Source: Pleurotus ostreatus/Saccharomyces cerevisiae fusant (Eukaryota; Opisthokonta). Taken from it: 25,050 bases of DNA. Positions 1 through 9,406 of this stretch are shown one piece after another (position 1 is the first letter of the stretch; every line of letters begins with the position of its first letter). The notes beneath the pieces are model-generated. The model ran no database searches. It was not told the DNA's origin and saw only the letters and a list, made by a program, of their open reading frames with translations. A program made the translations under genes and the position numbers. The stretch covers positions 1 to 25,050 of the forward strand of contig JAMQCK010000393.1 of assembly GCA_024196135.1 (NCBI GenBank), given 5' to 3'.

Positions 1-455
1 CAACTTGCTACCGCGCACGAGCGCACGCGCGAGAGCGATAATCTGCCGCTGGCCGACGGACAGATTGGAGCCTCCTGATGCTATCTTCGTGTCGAGGTTG
101 ATCTTGGTGCTGCCAGCGCGCGCCTCTCCGCTCTCCTCATTTTCCTGCAGCGCGAACAGGCCCGCGGCACGAAGGGCGTCGTTGAGCGTCGCGTCGTCAT
201 GCTCGCCGAATGGATCGAGGTTCTCTCTCAGCGAACCGCTGATCATGTCGGGCTATTGGGTAGATGTGTCGGTAAAGGAGGGGGAGAATCTGGCCTTGAC
301 ACGTACCACCTGTGGGATGATGGTGACGCTGTTGCGGAGCGCCTCGAGGTTCAGGCTCGCGGTGGACACGCCATCGTAGTAGACCTCTCCTTGGGTCTCT
401 ATGCATCGCAGAAGGGCGAGAGTCAACGAGCTCTTGCCAGCGCCAGTACGACCCA
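1..455 (-). CDS. ABC transporter (ABCC/MRP-like), C-terminal NBD2 exons, partial and separated from the rest of its gene
   Basis: This is the start of the second nucleotide-binding domain of an ABCC-type full transporter, which couples ATP hydrolysis to export across a membrane. The exon at 455-307 begins right at Walker A ([10 protein letters not shown]) and runs to IIPQV. A 54 bp intron (306-253, GTACGT donor, TAG end) follows. The exon at 252-1 has [15 protein letters not shown] and the signature LSVGQRQ, then runs off the window before Walker B. There is no upstream exon next to 455. The missing part matches the gene that stops at 21417 on the same strand, and the codon phase fits (phase 1, V codon split G/TG). 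The P-loop lead-in is two residues shorter than usual (GERV-VGRTG, where the family usually has GxxVGVVGRTG). With 20.9 kb of foreign DNA inside the intron this allele is probably inactive. The specific transporter and substrate are not identifiable. Confidence 0.88.
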
Positions 456-516
456 CTGGTTTGGTCAACGATAGAAGGAGCCAGATGCAAGAGGTCGATC
501 CTTACCTACGCCCACG

Positions 517-544
517 TATGAGGCCTTTTTTTGAGAAAAAATAC
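517..544 (+). repeat. Left terminal inverted repeat with TA target-site copy
   Basis: TA at 517-518 is followed by a 26 bp terminus (519-544) that starts TGAGGCC and continues as a T-run, GAG and an A-run. It pairs in inverted orientation with 21388-21413. Ungapped, 20 of 26 positions agree. The T-run/GA/A-run core makes each end nearly self-complementary. Confidence 0.72.
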
Positions 545-1233
545 TATAAGTACGTCAAAAAGCGTGTTGTACGCGCAGGAAGTGCTGCTAGAGCGTGAAG
601 TGCGGCGTGATAGCGATCATCTGAGTAAAAACAGAGAAGGTAAAGTACGAATCAATGCTGTGCACGTAGTCCATGTACATGCATTCGTGCATAGCATCAA
701 CGCTGGAGTAAAAAGCACGTAGAAGAAAGTGCACAGCATTGGTCCAGAAGTAGAATGTATGCGAGTAAAAGTGAAAAGTGTGGATGTGGATGTGCGAAGT
801 GCTGTATTAGATGTGCGTGGTGTCAAAGCAGAAGTACTAACCAAGGGTTTAGCAGTGTTAGTAGTACAATGTTATCTCACAGATTACCCAAACCTATAAC
901 CTGTGACTTTGAGTCGCTTACAAGGAAGCAAGATTTCGGTCCTCGCACGACTCAGGCCAAGCCAAGGCCTGCCAAGGGTATCCAAGGTCGGCCAAGGTTT
1001 GCCATGGCTTCAGTGGGCCTGCTCAATGATACGTGCCTACAGACAGCATGGATCGCAGTCCATTGAGGGATTCCCACGGTTGAAGTCAGTGATCACGTTG
1101 TAATCACGTGGAAATGCTCTTTCGGCGGCGCTATTCGAACAAATGCCATGATATATTGTATAGAAAATACTTATGTATGAATGTTAACTAAGGGCGCGGT
1201 GCTTTCACGACGCGCAGGGGTCGGGCGGCCTGC
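545..1233. other. Left subterminal region of the element, no gene seen
   Basis: Low-complexity DNA with scattered AAGTGC, GTAAAA and GTGGATGTG words, and no sustained reading frame. A cluster of CCAAG/CCAAGG words lies at about 957-1010, and similar words recur near the right end (about 20990-21060). They could be subterminal binding sites, but this is inference. Confidence 0.45.
653..741. repeat. Perfect 13 bp inverted repeat with an inner hairpin near the left end
   Basis: CAATGCTGTGCAC at 653-665 is the exact reverse complement of 729-741, leaving a 63 bp loop. Inside the loop, 679-692 forms a five-pair hairpin ATGCA/TGCAT closed by TTCG. It sits about 130 bp inside the left terminus. A role in recombination or end recognition is conjecture. 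Confidence 0.7.
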
Positions 1234-1366
1234 TCAACCCTTGCGCTTGCGCTCGAGCTGACGAATAAGCTCCTCTGATCGACACCCGACTGAATCTCCA
1301 TGCTGAGCTTCCTCACGCTCGATGTCCTCGCGGATGGCGCGCAGGGGCTCATCAAAGTTGTTTCCG
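1234..1366 (-). pseudogene. Short coding-like tail of unknown origin
   Basis: One frame reads FDEPLRAIREDIEREE and ends EELIRQLERKRKG followed by a stop at 1236-1234. It is charged and helical-looking, like the C-terminal tail of a eukaryotic protein. It lies just downstream of the UGDH remnant but in a different frame, with no visible splice junction to it. I do not recognise the parent. It may be a second captured fragment or chance. Confidence 0.25.
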
Positions 1367-1381
1367 CATCCATGAACCTCG

Positions 1382-1705
1382 TCAGCAGTGAATGAGGGGG
1401 ACAAGTGCGGTCTCGAGCACGCACTTCAGATCCGCCGCATAGCCCGCGCCGACGCCAGACTTCTTCGTCGGGGTGTTGACGCTGACGAAGATAAGGTCGG
1501 CTTCCTTGATGCTCTGGTCGACGTCCGTCGAGAAGAAGAGGTTGCGGCCGCGGCAGCCCTTGACGACGTCGACGAGGCCGGGCTCGTAGATTGGCAGCTC
1601 GAAGTTGTCGCTGTTCCACGCGTCGATGCGCGGCTGGCTCAGGTCGACGATCGTGACCTGGATGTGGGGAGACTTGAGCGCGACGACCGCGCACGTAGGC
1701 CCGCC
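1382..1705 (-). pseudogene. UDP-glucose 6-dehydrogenase fragment (N-terminal NAD-binding region)
   Basis: The minus strand encodes about 103 residues closely resembling the N-terminal part of UDP-glucose 6-dehydrogenase, which oxidises UDP-glucose to UDP-glucuronate. It starts GGPTCAVV and includes the family hallmarks LPIYEPGL (here ELPIYEPGL), [11 protein letters not shown] and [10 protein letters not shown], then stops being similar after AADLK. The exon is preceded on its own strand by a plausible intron end (CTGAC branch site, AAG acceptor at 1706), so the copy came from genomic DNA, not from cDNA. The first exon with the dinucleotide-binding GxGYVG motif is not recognisable upstream. 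The catalytic and UDP-binding domains are absent, and the frame ends at 1382. This is a decayed capture of a host gene, not a functional enzyme. Confidence 0.8.
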
Positions 1706-3249
1706 TTGGCGCGATGGTCAGCGCGGGGCGAGGGAGGAAAGGAGGGTGTTGGGTCACTGTCCTGGGGCGCCGCAAGCTAAATTGATAGATGACGCGTCGG
1801 GTCGAGGTCCATCTATCCGCGTCCACGTGCTCCGGATGTTCAGCTTCAGACGCGCCGATGCGCCCGATGCGGACACCAACCGGCACGGTCCTGTCTGACG
1901 CACGGACGTACGAGCGCCGCACGTCTAGCGCTGAATGACGACAACACGCCAGCAGCTATGCCAGCTATCGTCCCTCACTCAAGATCACAACCACCCTCGC
2001 CTCCTGTGCAACTCCGCATAGAGCACGCGACTCAGGCGGCACCCGCGCGCCGCACGCGTAGAGCGATTGGGCCGTAGCTCGTCCTCGCCCTCGGAACTCA
2101 CGTTCGTGCCGCCCGCGCCCTCGGCGACGCTCAAAACGGCAGCACGCGCCGTTCTTGTCGGCGATGTCGAGAGCAGCCCACGCTTTCAACGAAACAGGCT
2201 ACCCCCGACTGCCCTCGAGCAGAGACAGCTCACGAGCACGCCCACGATGACGCGCAGACACGTAAACGCAGCACGAACGCCGCCGCCGCCGTCTCGCCTC
2301 TGCGCCCGCCGTCATTTCGACGACTCAGCAACTCGCGGGGGGCGGATACGTGCCGCCCCGCCCTCGGCGGCGCCCTAAATGGCGGCATGCGCAGAGCGCG
2401 TCGGCGATGTCGGCAGCAGCCCGCGCATACACGCCGTCCGACCGCCTCAGAGCTCACGAAAAGGGCCACCCCCGACTATCCCTCGAGCTGAGCTGGCTCA
2501 CAGGCTCACGGACGACGACGCACACTCGCGCAAACTCAGCACGAGAGCCGCCGCCGCCGCCGCCGCCACCGTCTCGCCTCGCCCCCGCCGTCAATTCGAT
2601 AACTCGGAAACTCGCGGGCGGCGAGGTTCTCGACCTCAGACTGACCTCTCAACACCCGACGACGCCTGTGCGAGCTAGGCGACACTTCCCCGCGTTCCCG
2701 TCACCTCAGAACGCGCGGGAAGGACGGGAACAGCGATCCCACCTCACCAACTCCAACATCCAGCACAAATCCCCCCGCTCGCAAATCGCGTCGCTCGCCA
2801 CGCGGGGACATCGCAAACCACATACCTGCACTCGCCTGGCCTCCCGTCGGCTTCCAGACAGCGGACGAAAGGTGCGCGACTTGGCAAGAACTTGCCAAAA
2901 TGCGCCCCATATCCCTGTCAACTTCACTGCCCGCGCACCCCACCGTGTCTCGCCGTGCACGCGCGCGACTCATCTCGCCGACAACCGCATTCCCGCGACG
3001 TCGAGAAGAAGTCGGGGGCGCATTTTCCACGGGGAGAAGGTACTCCCCTACCCCCATCCCCGCCCCCACATCGCCTCCTGCATGCATGGCTCAGCCTGAG
3101 GGAAGTCTAAAAAAGACGAAGGATTTACCCACCTATCACAACGACGTCCGCGCCGCGTCTCCCGACCTCAAGATACCTGCGCGATGGACGAGTTTGTCAG
3201 CAAACCACACCTCCCCCCTCCCGAAAATCGCGCCCACCTCGCGCTCTCG
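1706..3249. other. GC-rich, CpG-rich spacer without a convincing gene
   Basis: This stretch lies between the UGDH and SPT5 remnants. It holds a diverged tandem duplication (listed separately) and long open frames on both strands rich in Arg, Ala, Pro and Ser. Those frames are what CpG-rich DNA gives by chance. No domain was recognised. Confidence 0.5.
2100..2622. repeat. Diverged two-copy tandem duplication, about 244-279 bp period, with CCG/GCC microsatellite
   Basis: Copy 1 (about 2100-2340) and copy 2 (about 2341-2622) share ordered blocks: CGTGCCGCC, GCCCTCGGCG, GTCGGCGATGTCG, CCCCCGACT, CCTCGAGC, the CCG run followed by GTCTCGCCTC, CGCCGTCA and ACTCGCGGG. The offset grows from 244 to 279 bp along the unit because of insertions, including expansion of the GCC run in copy 2 (about 2548-2570). 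Confidence 0.75.
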
Positions 3250-4787
3250 CGACTTCAAGCTCTCCTGGATCAGCACCGAGGATGCGAACCCGTCCCTGGA
3301 CGAGATCACGCAGTTTAAGCGCGGCATGAGCGCGGGCGAGGACGGCGAAGTCAACCTCACCGCCATCGCTGAGGCCTTGCGCAAGGCAGCGACTCTCGTG
3401 CTGCAGCCCGGAGACCAGGTGGACGTCTTGAAGGGCGCGCAGGCCGGGTTCCAGGGTATGGTCGAGGGGATCCGAGGTGATATCATCACCATTTCGGCGG
3501 GTGTGGGTTCGGACGTCGAGGGGCAGAAGATCGAGGTCACTGCGCGAAGCGTGCGCAAGCGCTTCAAGCCCGGTGACCACGTCAAGGTCATGGCTGGTCA
3601 GAACGCCGACGAGACGGGTTTGGTCGTGTCCGTGTTCGACAATGTCGTGACCTTCGTTTCTGATATGACGATGAAAGAGGTACGCGCGTTTTTCAACACA
3701 CTTGAATATGAGGTCTGACCCGTCGTAGGTGTCGGTATTCTCTAAAGATTTGCGAGAAGCTGCGGAGGTCGGCACATCTACGAGTTGCACGACCTTGTCC
3801 AGCCTGAGTACGTCCTCTCATAACCTTCAACGGACTGGAACTAACGATCTTCCAGTCAGTCTACCGTCGGCGTCATCTTCCGGACAGAGCGCGACTCCTT
3901 CTGGTACTCGACCAGAATGGCCAAAAGCGTATGGTCCAGCCACATCAGATCGCTATGCGACGCGACTCCCGGCATGCCATCGCGGCGGACAACACCGGCC
4001 ATGAGCTTCGCATACAGGACATGGTCAAGGAAGTCGATGGCGCGGTGAGTTCGACCTCGGGCAGTATCATTTCTCGTTACTGACATCACTATTAAGGGTC
4101 GCAAAGGTCGCGTATTGCACATCCACCAGTCATTCTACAAATTCCTGCACAATTGCGAGATCCCAGAAAACGGTGGTATCTTCGTGACGAAGACACGATC
4201 CCTCGTACCCGTCACGCCGCGAAACGAGATCGAGGCATCTACCGACTTGTCGAAGACGAACCCCGCTCTGAGCGCGTCGATGGCCATTGGTCAGATTGAA
4301 CGTGGCCCGCACGACCGCAACATAGGGCTGCACGTCTGCATCATCAAGGGCCCGCAGAAAGGTTACTACGGCCGAATCAAGGACACGAACGGCAATCGCG
4401 CGCGCGTAGAAATGACGGGCAACAAGATCATCTCCATCGACAGGTCGAAGCTCGCCGTCAAGGAGGGCAACTAGATGCAGGCCCTCGGCGACCACAACCG
4501 CCTACGGCGCACCGACATGGGCCCAACGAGCAACCACATGTTGTCGCCCTCTGTCTCCCCGTTACCTCCCGCAGACGCCTGGGACGCCGGTGTGGGGTAG
4601 CACGAGCCGCACGCCATTCGCGGACCCCGAACCCGTACCAGAGCGGGAGCGGGAGCAAGACGCCGACGTGGAGTACGAACCCGAAGATGCCCGCAGGCGG
4701 CTTATTGTGACCGCCGACCCGCGCCTTCTGAAGTTCGCGCAGGCCTCCGTCTCACATCCGAGTCCTCGCAGGTCTTTCGGCAAGTAG
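3250..4787 (+). pseudogene. Truncated, frameshifted copy of transcription elongation factor SPT5
   Basis: SPT5 is the large DSIF subunit that binds RNA polymerase II through NGN and KOW domains. Visible segments in order are NPSLDEITQF, KOW2 (QPGDQVDVLKG), the strong block RKRFKPGDHVKVMAGQNADE, SVFSKDLREAAEVG, YELHDLVQ, a KOW4-like block, QSFYKFLHN, ENGGIFVTKTRSL, a KOW5-like GLHVCIIKGPQKGYYG, and one C-terminal repeat (TPVWGSTSRTPF, near 4584). Introns are kept (3680-3728, 3808-3855, 4045-4096), so this was copied as DNA. The acidic N-terminus, NGN and KOW1 are missing. Frameshifts sit near 3772-3778 and 3904-3908 (one C lost in a CC pair), a stop TAG at 4472 falls before the C-terminal repeat region, and the repeat is in another frame. 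Sequencing error could explain one shift but not the N-terminal truncation plus the stop. It lies inside the mobile element. Confidence 0.85.
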
Positions 4788-5719
4788 TTGATATGCGGCG
4801 GGATGGAAGCGTCGCCTTATCTTTCGTAGTCTTCAATTCTTCGCGGTATCACTCCTCAGGCCATGTAATTAAGTGTGGAAACGAATACATTTCACGACCA
4901 AACTACGCATACATGCTCCAACTACGAGAAAAACACAAAGACGGCGGCTTTGCGCGTCGTCTCGCCCTCCACCTACTCTCCTTCGTCAAGTCTCTTCTTC
5001 GCCGATGAACACCTTCCCCGAGTTCCTCGTGTGTTCCTACATCGCGACCGAGTCGCAAAACATTGAACGCGGCCTTCAACTCGTCCTCAGCATCCCCCTG
5101 CCTCTTCGTATCCCCCCACCTCACGGCTTCCCAAGGCACCAACGCTCCTCGCCCGCACGCAGTACACATCTATGCACTCGTCAGAAACAAATACAACAGC
5201 TGGAACGAAGCCATGGTGTAAGCGCACCTTGTAGTGAAGCAGAGAGAGATGGAGGTAAGTGTCATCCCACCCGCCCTCGCGGGAACGAACGAGCCGCCTG
5301 AGCGCAGCGGCGGCTTGCATGCACCTCCTCAAGCGTCCTGATGATATAATCGACGCATCACCGCCGCATGCGAGGACAGCTCCAGCGCTGCAGACCTCAG
5401 GTAAGCCATGTGATGCAAAGGACAGATTTTTGAAAGAAAATGAGGTGAGGGGCGCAAAGCGTACGCACTCGGCGTGAAACTTCGTACGCAATCAACGCGT
5501 TGTTAGGCCGTCGCATTCGCGATGAGAGAGGCAGGGGTGACTGGCGATGTAAGGAAGGAGGGTGATGGAAGAGAAAGGAACCGCACTATAGGCCCTCATG
5601 CGTGAGGTGGACTGCAGACACTTGTCGAGCGCGCACATTAAACCGTACGAGGTTGGGGACGAACTTGAAAGGGGATATCTGTGTATACGCCAAGCTACAT
5701 ACGTAGACTGTACGACCCA
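4788..5719. other. Region without a recognised gene between the SPT5 remnant and the 496 aa gene
   Basis: Short frames on both strands overlap each other and have no splice structure or recognisable domain. It probably includes the 3' flank of the minus-strand gene that ends at 5720. Nothing else is supported here. Confidence 0.4.
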
Positions 5720-7522
5720 TCAATCAGCACGGCTTGTGCTTTCAATAAATGTACCAGGCGATCCATGGGCACGCAGCTGCTTGAGCGCTTCGGCCGGCTT
5801 GATGTCGAAATTATTCGATAGCCCGCGATTGACCGTTCCATTGCATGGTGTTGTCGCATGCTCGAGGTCAGGCCGGAATGCCTGCATGGTGGCAGCGGCG
5901 GCCTTGACTATGACGCCAAGCGTTGTATCGACGAAGCTTGCACCATTGCTAGGAGTGCCTCGCAGCGCCTCCGGTATCTCGCGCCCCGTCGTCCATGATG
6001 TCGCCCATCCATAGTAGCACGGGTCAGTGTGCGTTCGCCTGGTATGGTGCTCTTAGCTCGGACGAATAGCACGGGTGCCAGCAATCAGGGTACGCACGCA
6101 GAGTACCCCCGTGAGAGGTAGATAGTCGGAGGGCCTCGCTTGGCAGCTGGAAATTCAAACCTGTTGTTGTCAATCTCCATCGCGTAGCCAATGCCTGTAT
6201 TATTAGCCTGCAATCGACGGTAGAGATGATTGATGTCCTCACCTCCGGGGACATTACGTGTGCCGAGATCAAGCACCCAATCCTCATCGAGCGCGCGGCA
6301 GATCTTGTCTGTAACCTCGTAGGGAAACACACATTGTTGGACTGCCCAGAACAGCGCTCCGCCGCCAATTGTTTCCACATCGTGGACAACGCGCTGCTGC
6401 TGGCCCAGCTTCTTCGTGTCGTAGCTTACTGCATACCCGACGGCATGAGCATCGCGAGGCCCATTGTTGAGACCGACCTGCACCATCTTTCCCTCTGAAG
6501 TTGGCTACCGCCGTGATGTCAGGCATCGCGTATGCGGGTATATAATTGTAAGACATACCCTGATATCCCGCCTGTCGCGGACGGCATTGTCAACGACGGC
6601 ATTAAGCCAATCGTAGATGCGCCACCCTTCGCTGCGCCCCATTAGGACTCCCCTTATAACGACCAGCTCGACACGGAAGCCCAAATCTCCACGAAATCAG
6701 GAGGCTATCATGCTCGGGAAGGAAGGTACTCACCAGACTCGTTAGACGGGGACACAAAGATGACCGATTCTTCCGGCTGCACGATGTAATAGTCTCGCTC
6801 GCTGAGCTGCACACTCTTGCCGTCGGGGATCTCGGTGGTGGCTGTCTCGAGCAAGGTACACCATCGGCCGTATGGCTTGAATGTACGCAAGCGCTCTACA
6901 ATCTTCAGCGAGCGATGGCTCGGGGGCTGGGTGATGTCGAGAGAGCCATCAGGCTGGACATGAACCCAGTCGGCCAGAACTAGAGGACTGTCCTGAAGAC
7001 CCAGACTACGAATCTGCGGCGTTGAATGAAGCGATCCTTTGTATACATGGATGGGATTAAAACACACCAAGTGTCGCTTTTCACGGTGAGATGCTGTTTC
7101 GCGCTCGGCACGCCTTCGGACGACGAAATGCGCGCGCAACCGTGCAAAGCGCGGAACGAGTGAGTCAACTACGTGGCTGGGTACATTCTTCTTCGAGGCA
7201 AGCCTGCAGCAGGCATCAAAGAAAGGGACGGGCTAGTACGCAAGTCAGCATCGTCACGAGTTGAATGAGATGATCCTTACACCCCCTGAGAATTGGCGCC
7301 CTTCACAGCCAGCCGCAACCTGGGCAAATATTCCTGCCATCAGGCGATCCTCTTCGTCCGCATCGCACGCGCGCTCGACAGCCTGCAGAAGGGCAGCAAA
7401 CTTGTCGGAAATGAGGAACGCGACCCCTAAACCAAGGTCAAGAAAATATGCTATAAAATAGTCTCGATGAAAAGGAACCCACATGAATCATCAGCCTTGG
7501 CCTTTCGAGGTGCCCTCGGCAT
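5720..7522 (-). CDS. Intact six-exon gene of unknown family, 496 aa (element gene)
   Basis: The spliced minus-strand model has exons 7522-7483, 7426-7281, 7232-6734, 6647-6559, 6504-6107 and 6038-5720, total 1491 nt. All five introns (48-86 nt) have GT..AG ends and restore one frame. The start is chosen at MPRAPRKAKADD, because the 56 bp intron 7482-7427 (TTGAC branch site, TTTAG end) joins it to WVAFLISDKF; starting at the ATG in that intron would give a less natural N-terminus. The basic first residues suggest a nuclear or nucleic-acid-binding protein, but this is weak. Other visible stretches are LADWVHVQPDGSLDI, IDNNRFEF and a C-terminal CYYGWATSW. There is no signal peptide or clear transmembrane segment, and I recognise no domain. 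Intact splicing beside broken host-gene copies suggests that it is maintained. The third junction (AG at 6648) is less certain than the others. Confidence 0.72.
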
Positions 7523-7635
7523 CTGGGCAGATGAGTGTCCGGGACAAGGAGGCGGTCGCGTGGCAGGGCGGTGCCGACGCGACCGCGCGCCATCCTATGA
7601 TATATTGAAGGGCAATCCAACAAAGGGGAAGCCTG

Positions 7636-7711
7636 CATAACGCAGTGGTTTAGTGAGACCTCTCTGCAAAAGGAGGACTGCACAGGGGCCCGCGTTCGAA
7701 TCCAGCCATGA
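7636..7711 (+). repeat. tRNA-like sequence, possibly a tRNA-derived SINE head or tRNA pseudogene
   Basis: An A-box-like TAACGCAGTGG and a B-box-like CGTTCGAATCC are spaced as in a tRNA gene, with a possible anticodon arm CCTC..GAGG around CTGCAAA (anticodon GCA would be Cys). The acceptor arms do not pair and the T stem has several mismatches, so a functional tRNA is unlikely. Polymerase III promoter boxes with a degenerate fold are typical of SINE heads. Confidence 0.35.
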
Positions 7712-8289
7712 CCGCTCGGTGCTGCGAGCAGCTGCGGATTCGACGCGCCCGTTCTTGTTCGCCGTCGTCGCTTTTCTTTTTGTCTCACAACGGCCGAAGG
7801 CTTTCATAATCTGGTATCTACTCGACGGGCGAATACCAGGCTGTGTTTTCCACAAGAATTCCAAAGGAGCGGCTAAGATGTCACAATAGTTTTGTGACAG
7901 CCTTCGTCACGGCACCGCGCCTTGGCCCTTTATCGCTCTTATAACGATCCATGCGACGCAGTGGGCACCATCCGCTAACCCCTCTCCTCCCCCCTCCCAC
8001 CCCTTGGTCGGGGAGACTCAGACCACGGGCACCGCTCCCGGTGCATTTTGTTGGTCGTGTGCGTCGAATGTTCCTTGCGCGCTGAGGCACGCGCCTGCAC
8101 CGTATAGCCCGCGCTGGAGAAGGGGAAAGAGGGAGAAGGTGTATCGAAGAAGCACAGCAGGCGGGTACAGTGGGGGTGCCTTCCCTCGGGATCCATGAAT
8201 GACCGCTGGCTGGGGTTCTTCTGGCGCGAGGCCTGCCCCCTCATCATGGTGAGCGCGCTCGTGTCGTCTCAATGGAGAGGCCCTTGATG

Positions 8290-8890
8290 ATTCACCTCTA
8301 GACCACCAACTCCCACGTTCGCGCGCGTGCGGGTGGGGGAAGACTAGGGGCGGCAGGAGGGAGGGGTGGGAGAGTGAAAGGCCCTCGCCATCGCTGCACC
8401 AGGAGGTAAGTACCTTTCCTTTCCCGCCCCCTGCACCCGCCTCGCCCTACCCCCTCTGTTCTTCTCCTTCGCCTGATCCCTTCCATCCCCCTTCGATGTT
8501 CGCCAACCACGGCCTCCCTTGTCCCCTTCGTGCTCCTTCCACTCATCCTCTTTTCCATCCCCCTCCTTCGCCCATTACAATCCCCCCCTATTTCAGTACT
8601 CCCGTATTCCTATGCCCTTGTCCACTGCTGACCCTCGCCCCGACTTCAGGCCAGCTTGAAGGAATACAAGTCATTGAATACACGGAAGGGCGAGAGGCGA
8701 GCGAAGGGGGGAAGGGGTGAGAGATGAAGGCGAGTTTGAAAGGGAGAGGTAGGTGACGTGGTGAAGGGCAGGCGAGTGAGCTGACAGCGGAGGCTGCAGA
8801 GGGTGCGCAGGCAGTAGACGAGAGGAGGGCGGGGGCGAGGGAGGAGACCGGGGAGAGACGGGAATGATCGGAGGCGAAAGGTGCGACAAT
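8290..8890. repeat. Strongly strand-skewed low-complexity block (pyrimidine-rich then purine-rich)
   Basis: About 8411-8640 is rich in C and T on the plus strand, and about 8680-8880 is rich in G and A. Neighbouring tracts are therefore loosely complementary to each other. Apparent frames here (Pro/Ser/Leu-rich or Arg/Gly-rich) follow from composition. Such tracts can form triplex or hairpin structures, but no function is evident. Confidence 0.55.
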
Positions 8891-9406
8891 AGTGAATCTA
8901 TGCTGCGTGGACCTAGCGGGAAGACTTATCGCTCCCCTCCCAGTGGCTTGCCGGCCCGTCCATCCAAGTGCAAAGACCTATGGTCCTTCCCTCCCATCCC
9001 CCTCTACCCGTGACCACTACTCGCATCGACGAGACCACCGGCCCGAACACCACGGTTATTGGCCCTCGATGCGCCACACAAGTCGCTCCTGCACGCGATG
9101 GTCAAGCCCACTGCGTATGCCAAGTACCTCACGCGCAAGACGTGGTCGTGCCATCCGACGTGCCGACGCAGTCCGCGCTGGCGAAGGTCAGCGAGAAGTA
9201 AATGCCCTTGGGTGAGACGAAGCTGGTTCAGGTTCGCATTGTAGGCAGCTCATAAAGCAGGTATGTATATATTAGTGCTGTGGTACAGTATGGACGACGG
9301 GGTGAAGGGAGGGAACTCCTGATAAGTCGAAGTTGATGCTATCGTAGAGGGTAGTATGGACGATGACATGTCGTAAGCGCTACGGCAGTACTAGTTAGAA
9401 AGTAGC

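Larger units (their letters stand above)
7523..9406. other. Intergenic region between the two minus-strand element genes
   Basis: It contains a tRNA-like remnant and a pyrimidine/purine-skewed block (both listed). The part nearest 7522 should hold the promoter of the 496 aa gene; no TATA box is obvious. Around 9000-9200 short frames look briefly coding (for example DETTGPNTTVIG) but no model connects them. Confidence 0.4.

Noticed and set aside
1188..1922. 244-residue minus-strand frame as a gene
   Set aside because: The real similarity to UGDH is in another frame of the same strand (1705-1382). The long frame is a shadow in GC-rich DNA.
2350..3099. 249-residue plus-strand frame as a gene
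   Set aside because: It spans a diverged CpG-rich tandem repeat with Arg/Pro/Ala-rich composition and no domain.
2900..3249. N-terminal extension of the SPT5 copy
   Set aside because: The frame is open, but upstream of about 3250 there is no similarity to NGN or KOW1, and the codons look like random GC-rich sequence.
7636..7711. Functional tRNA-Cys gene
   Set aside because: The anticodon loop could read GCA, but the acceptor and T stems do not pair, and an intron model does not leave enough bases for the variable and T arms.
8892..9244. Small overlapping frames as genes
   Set aside because: Three plus-strand frames overlap, none has splice support or a domain, and the sequence is next to low-complexity DNA.
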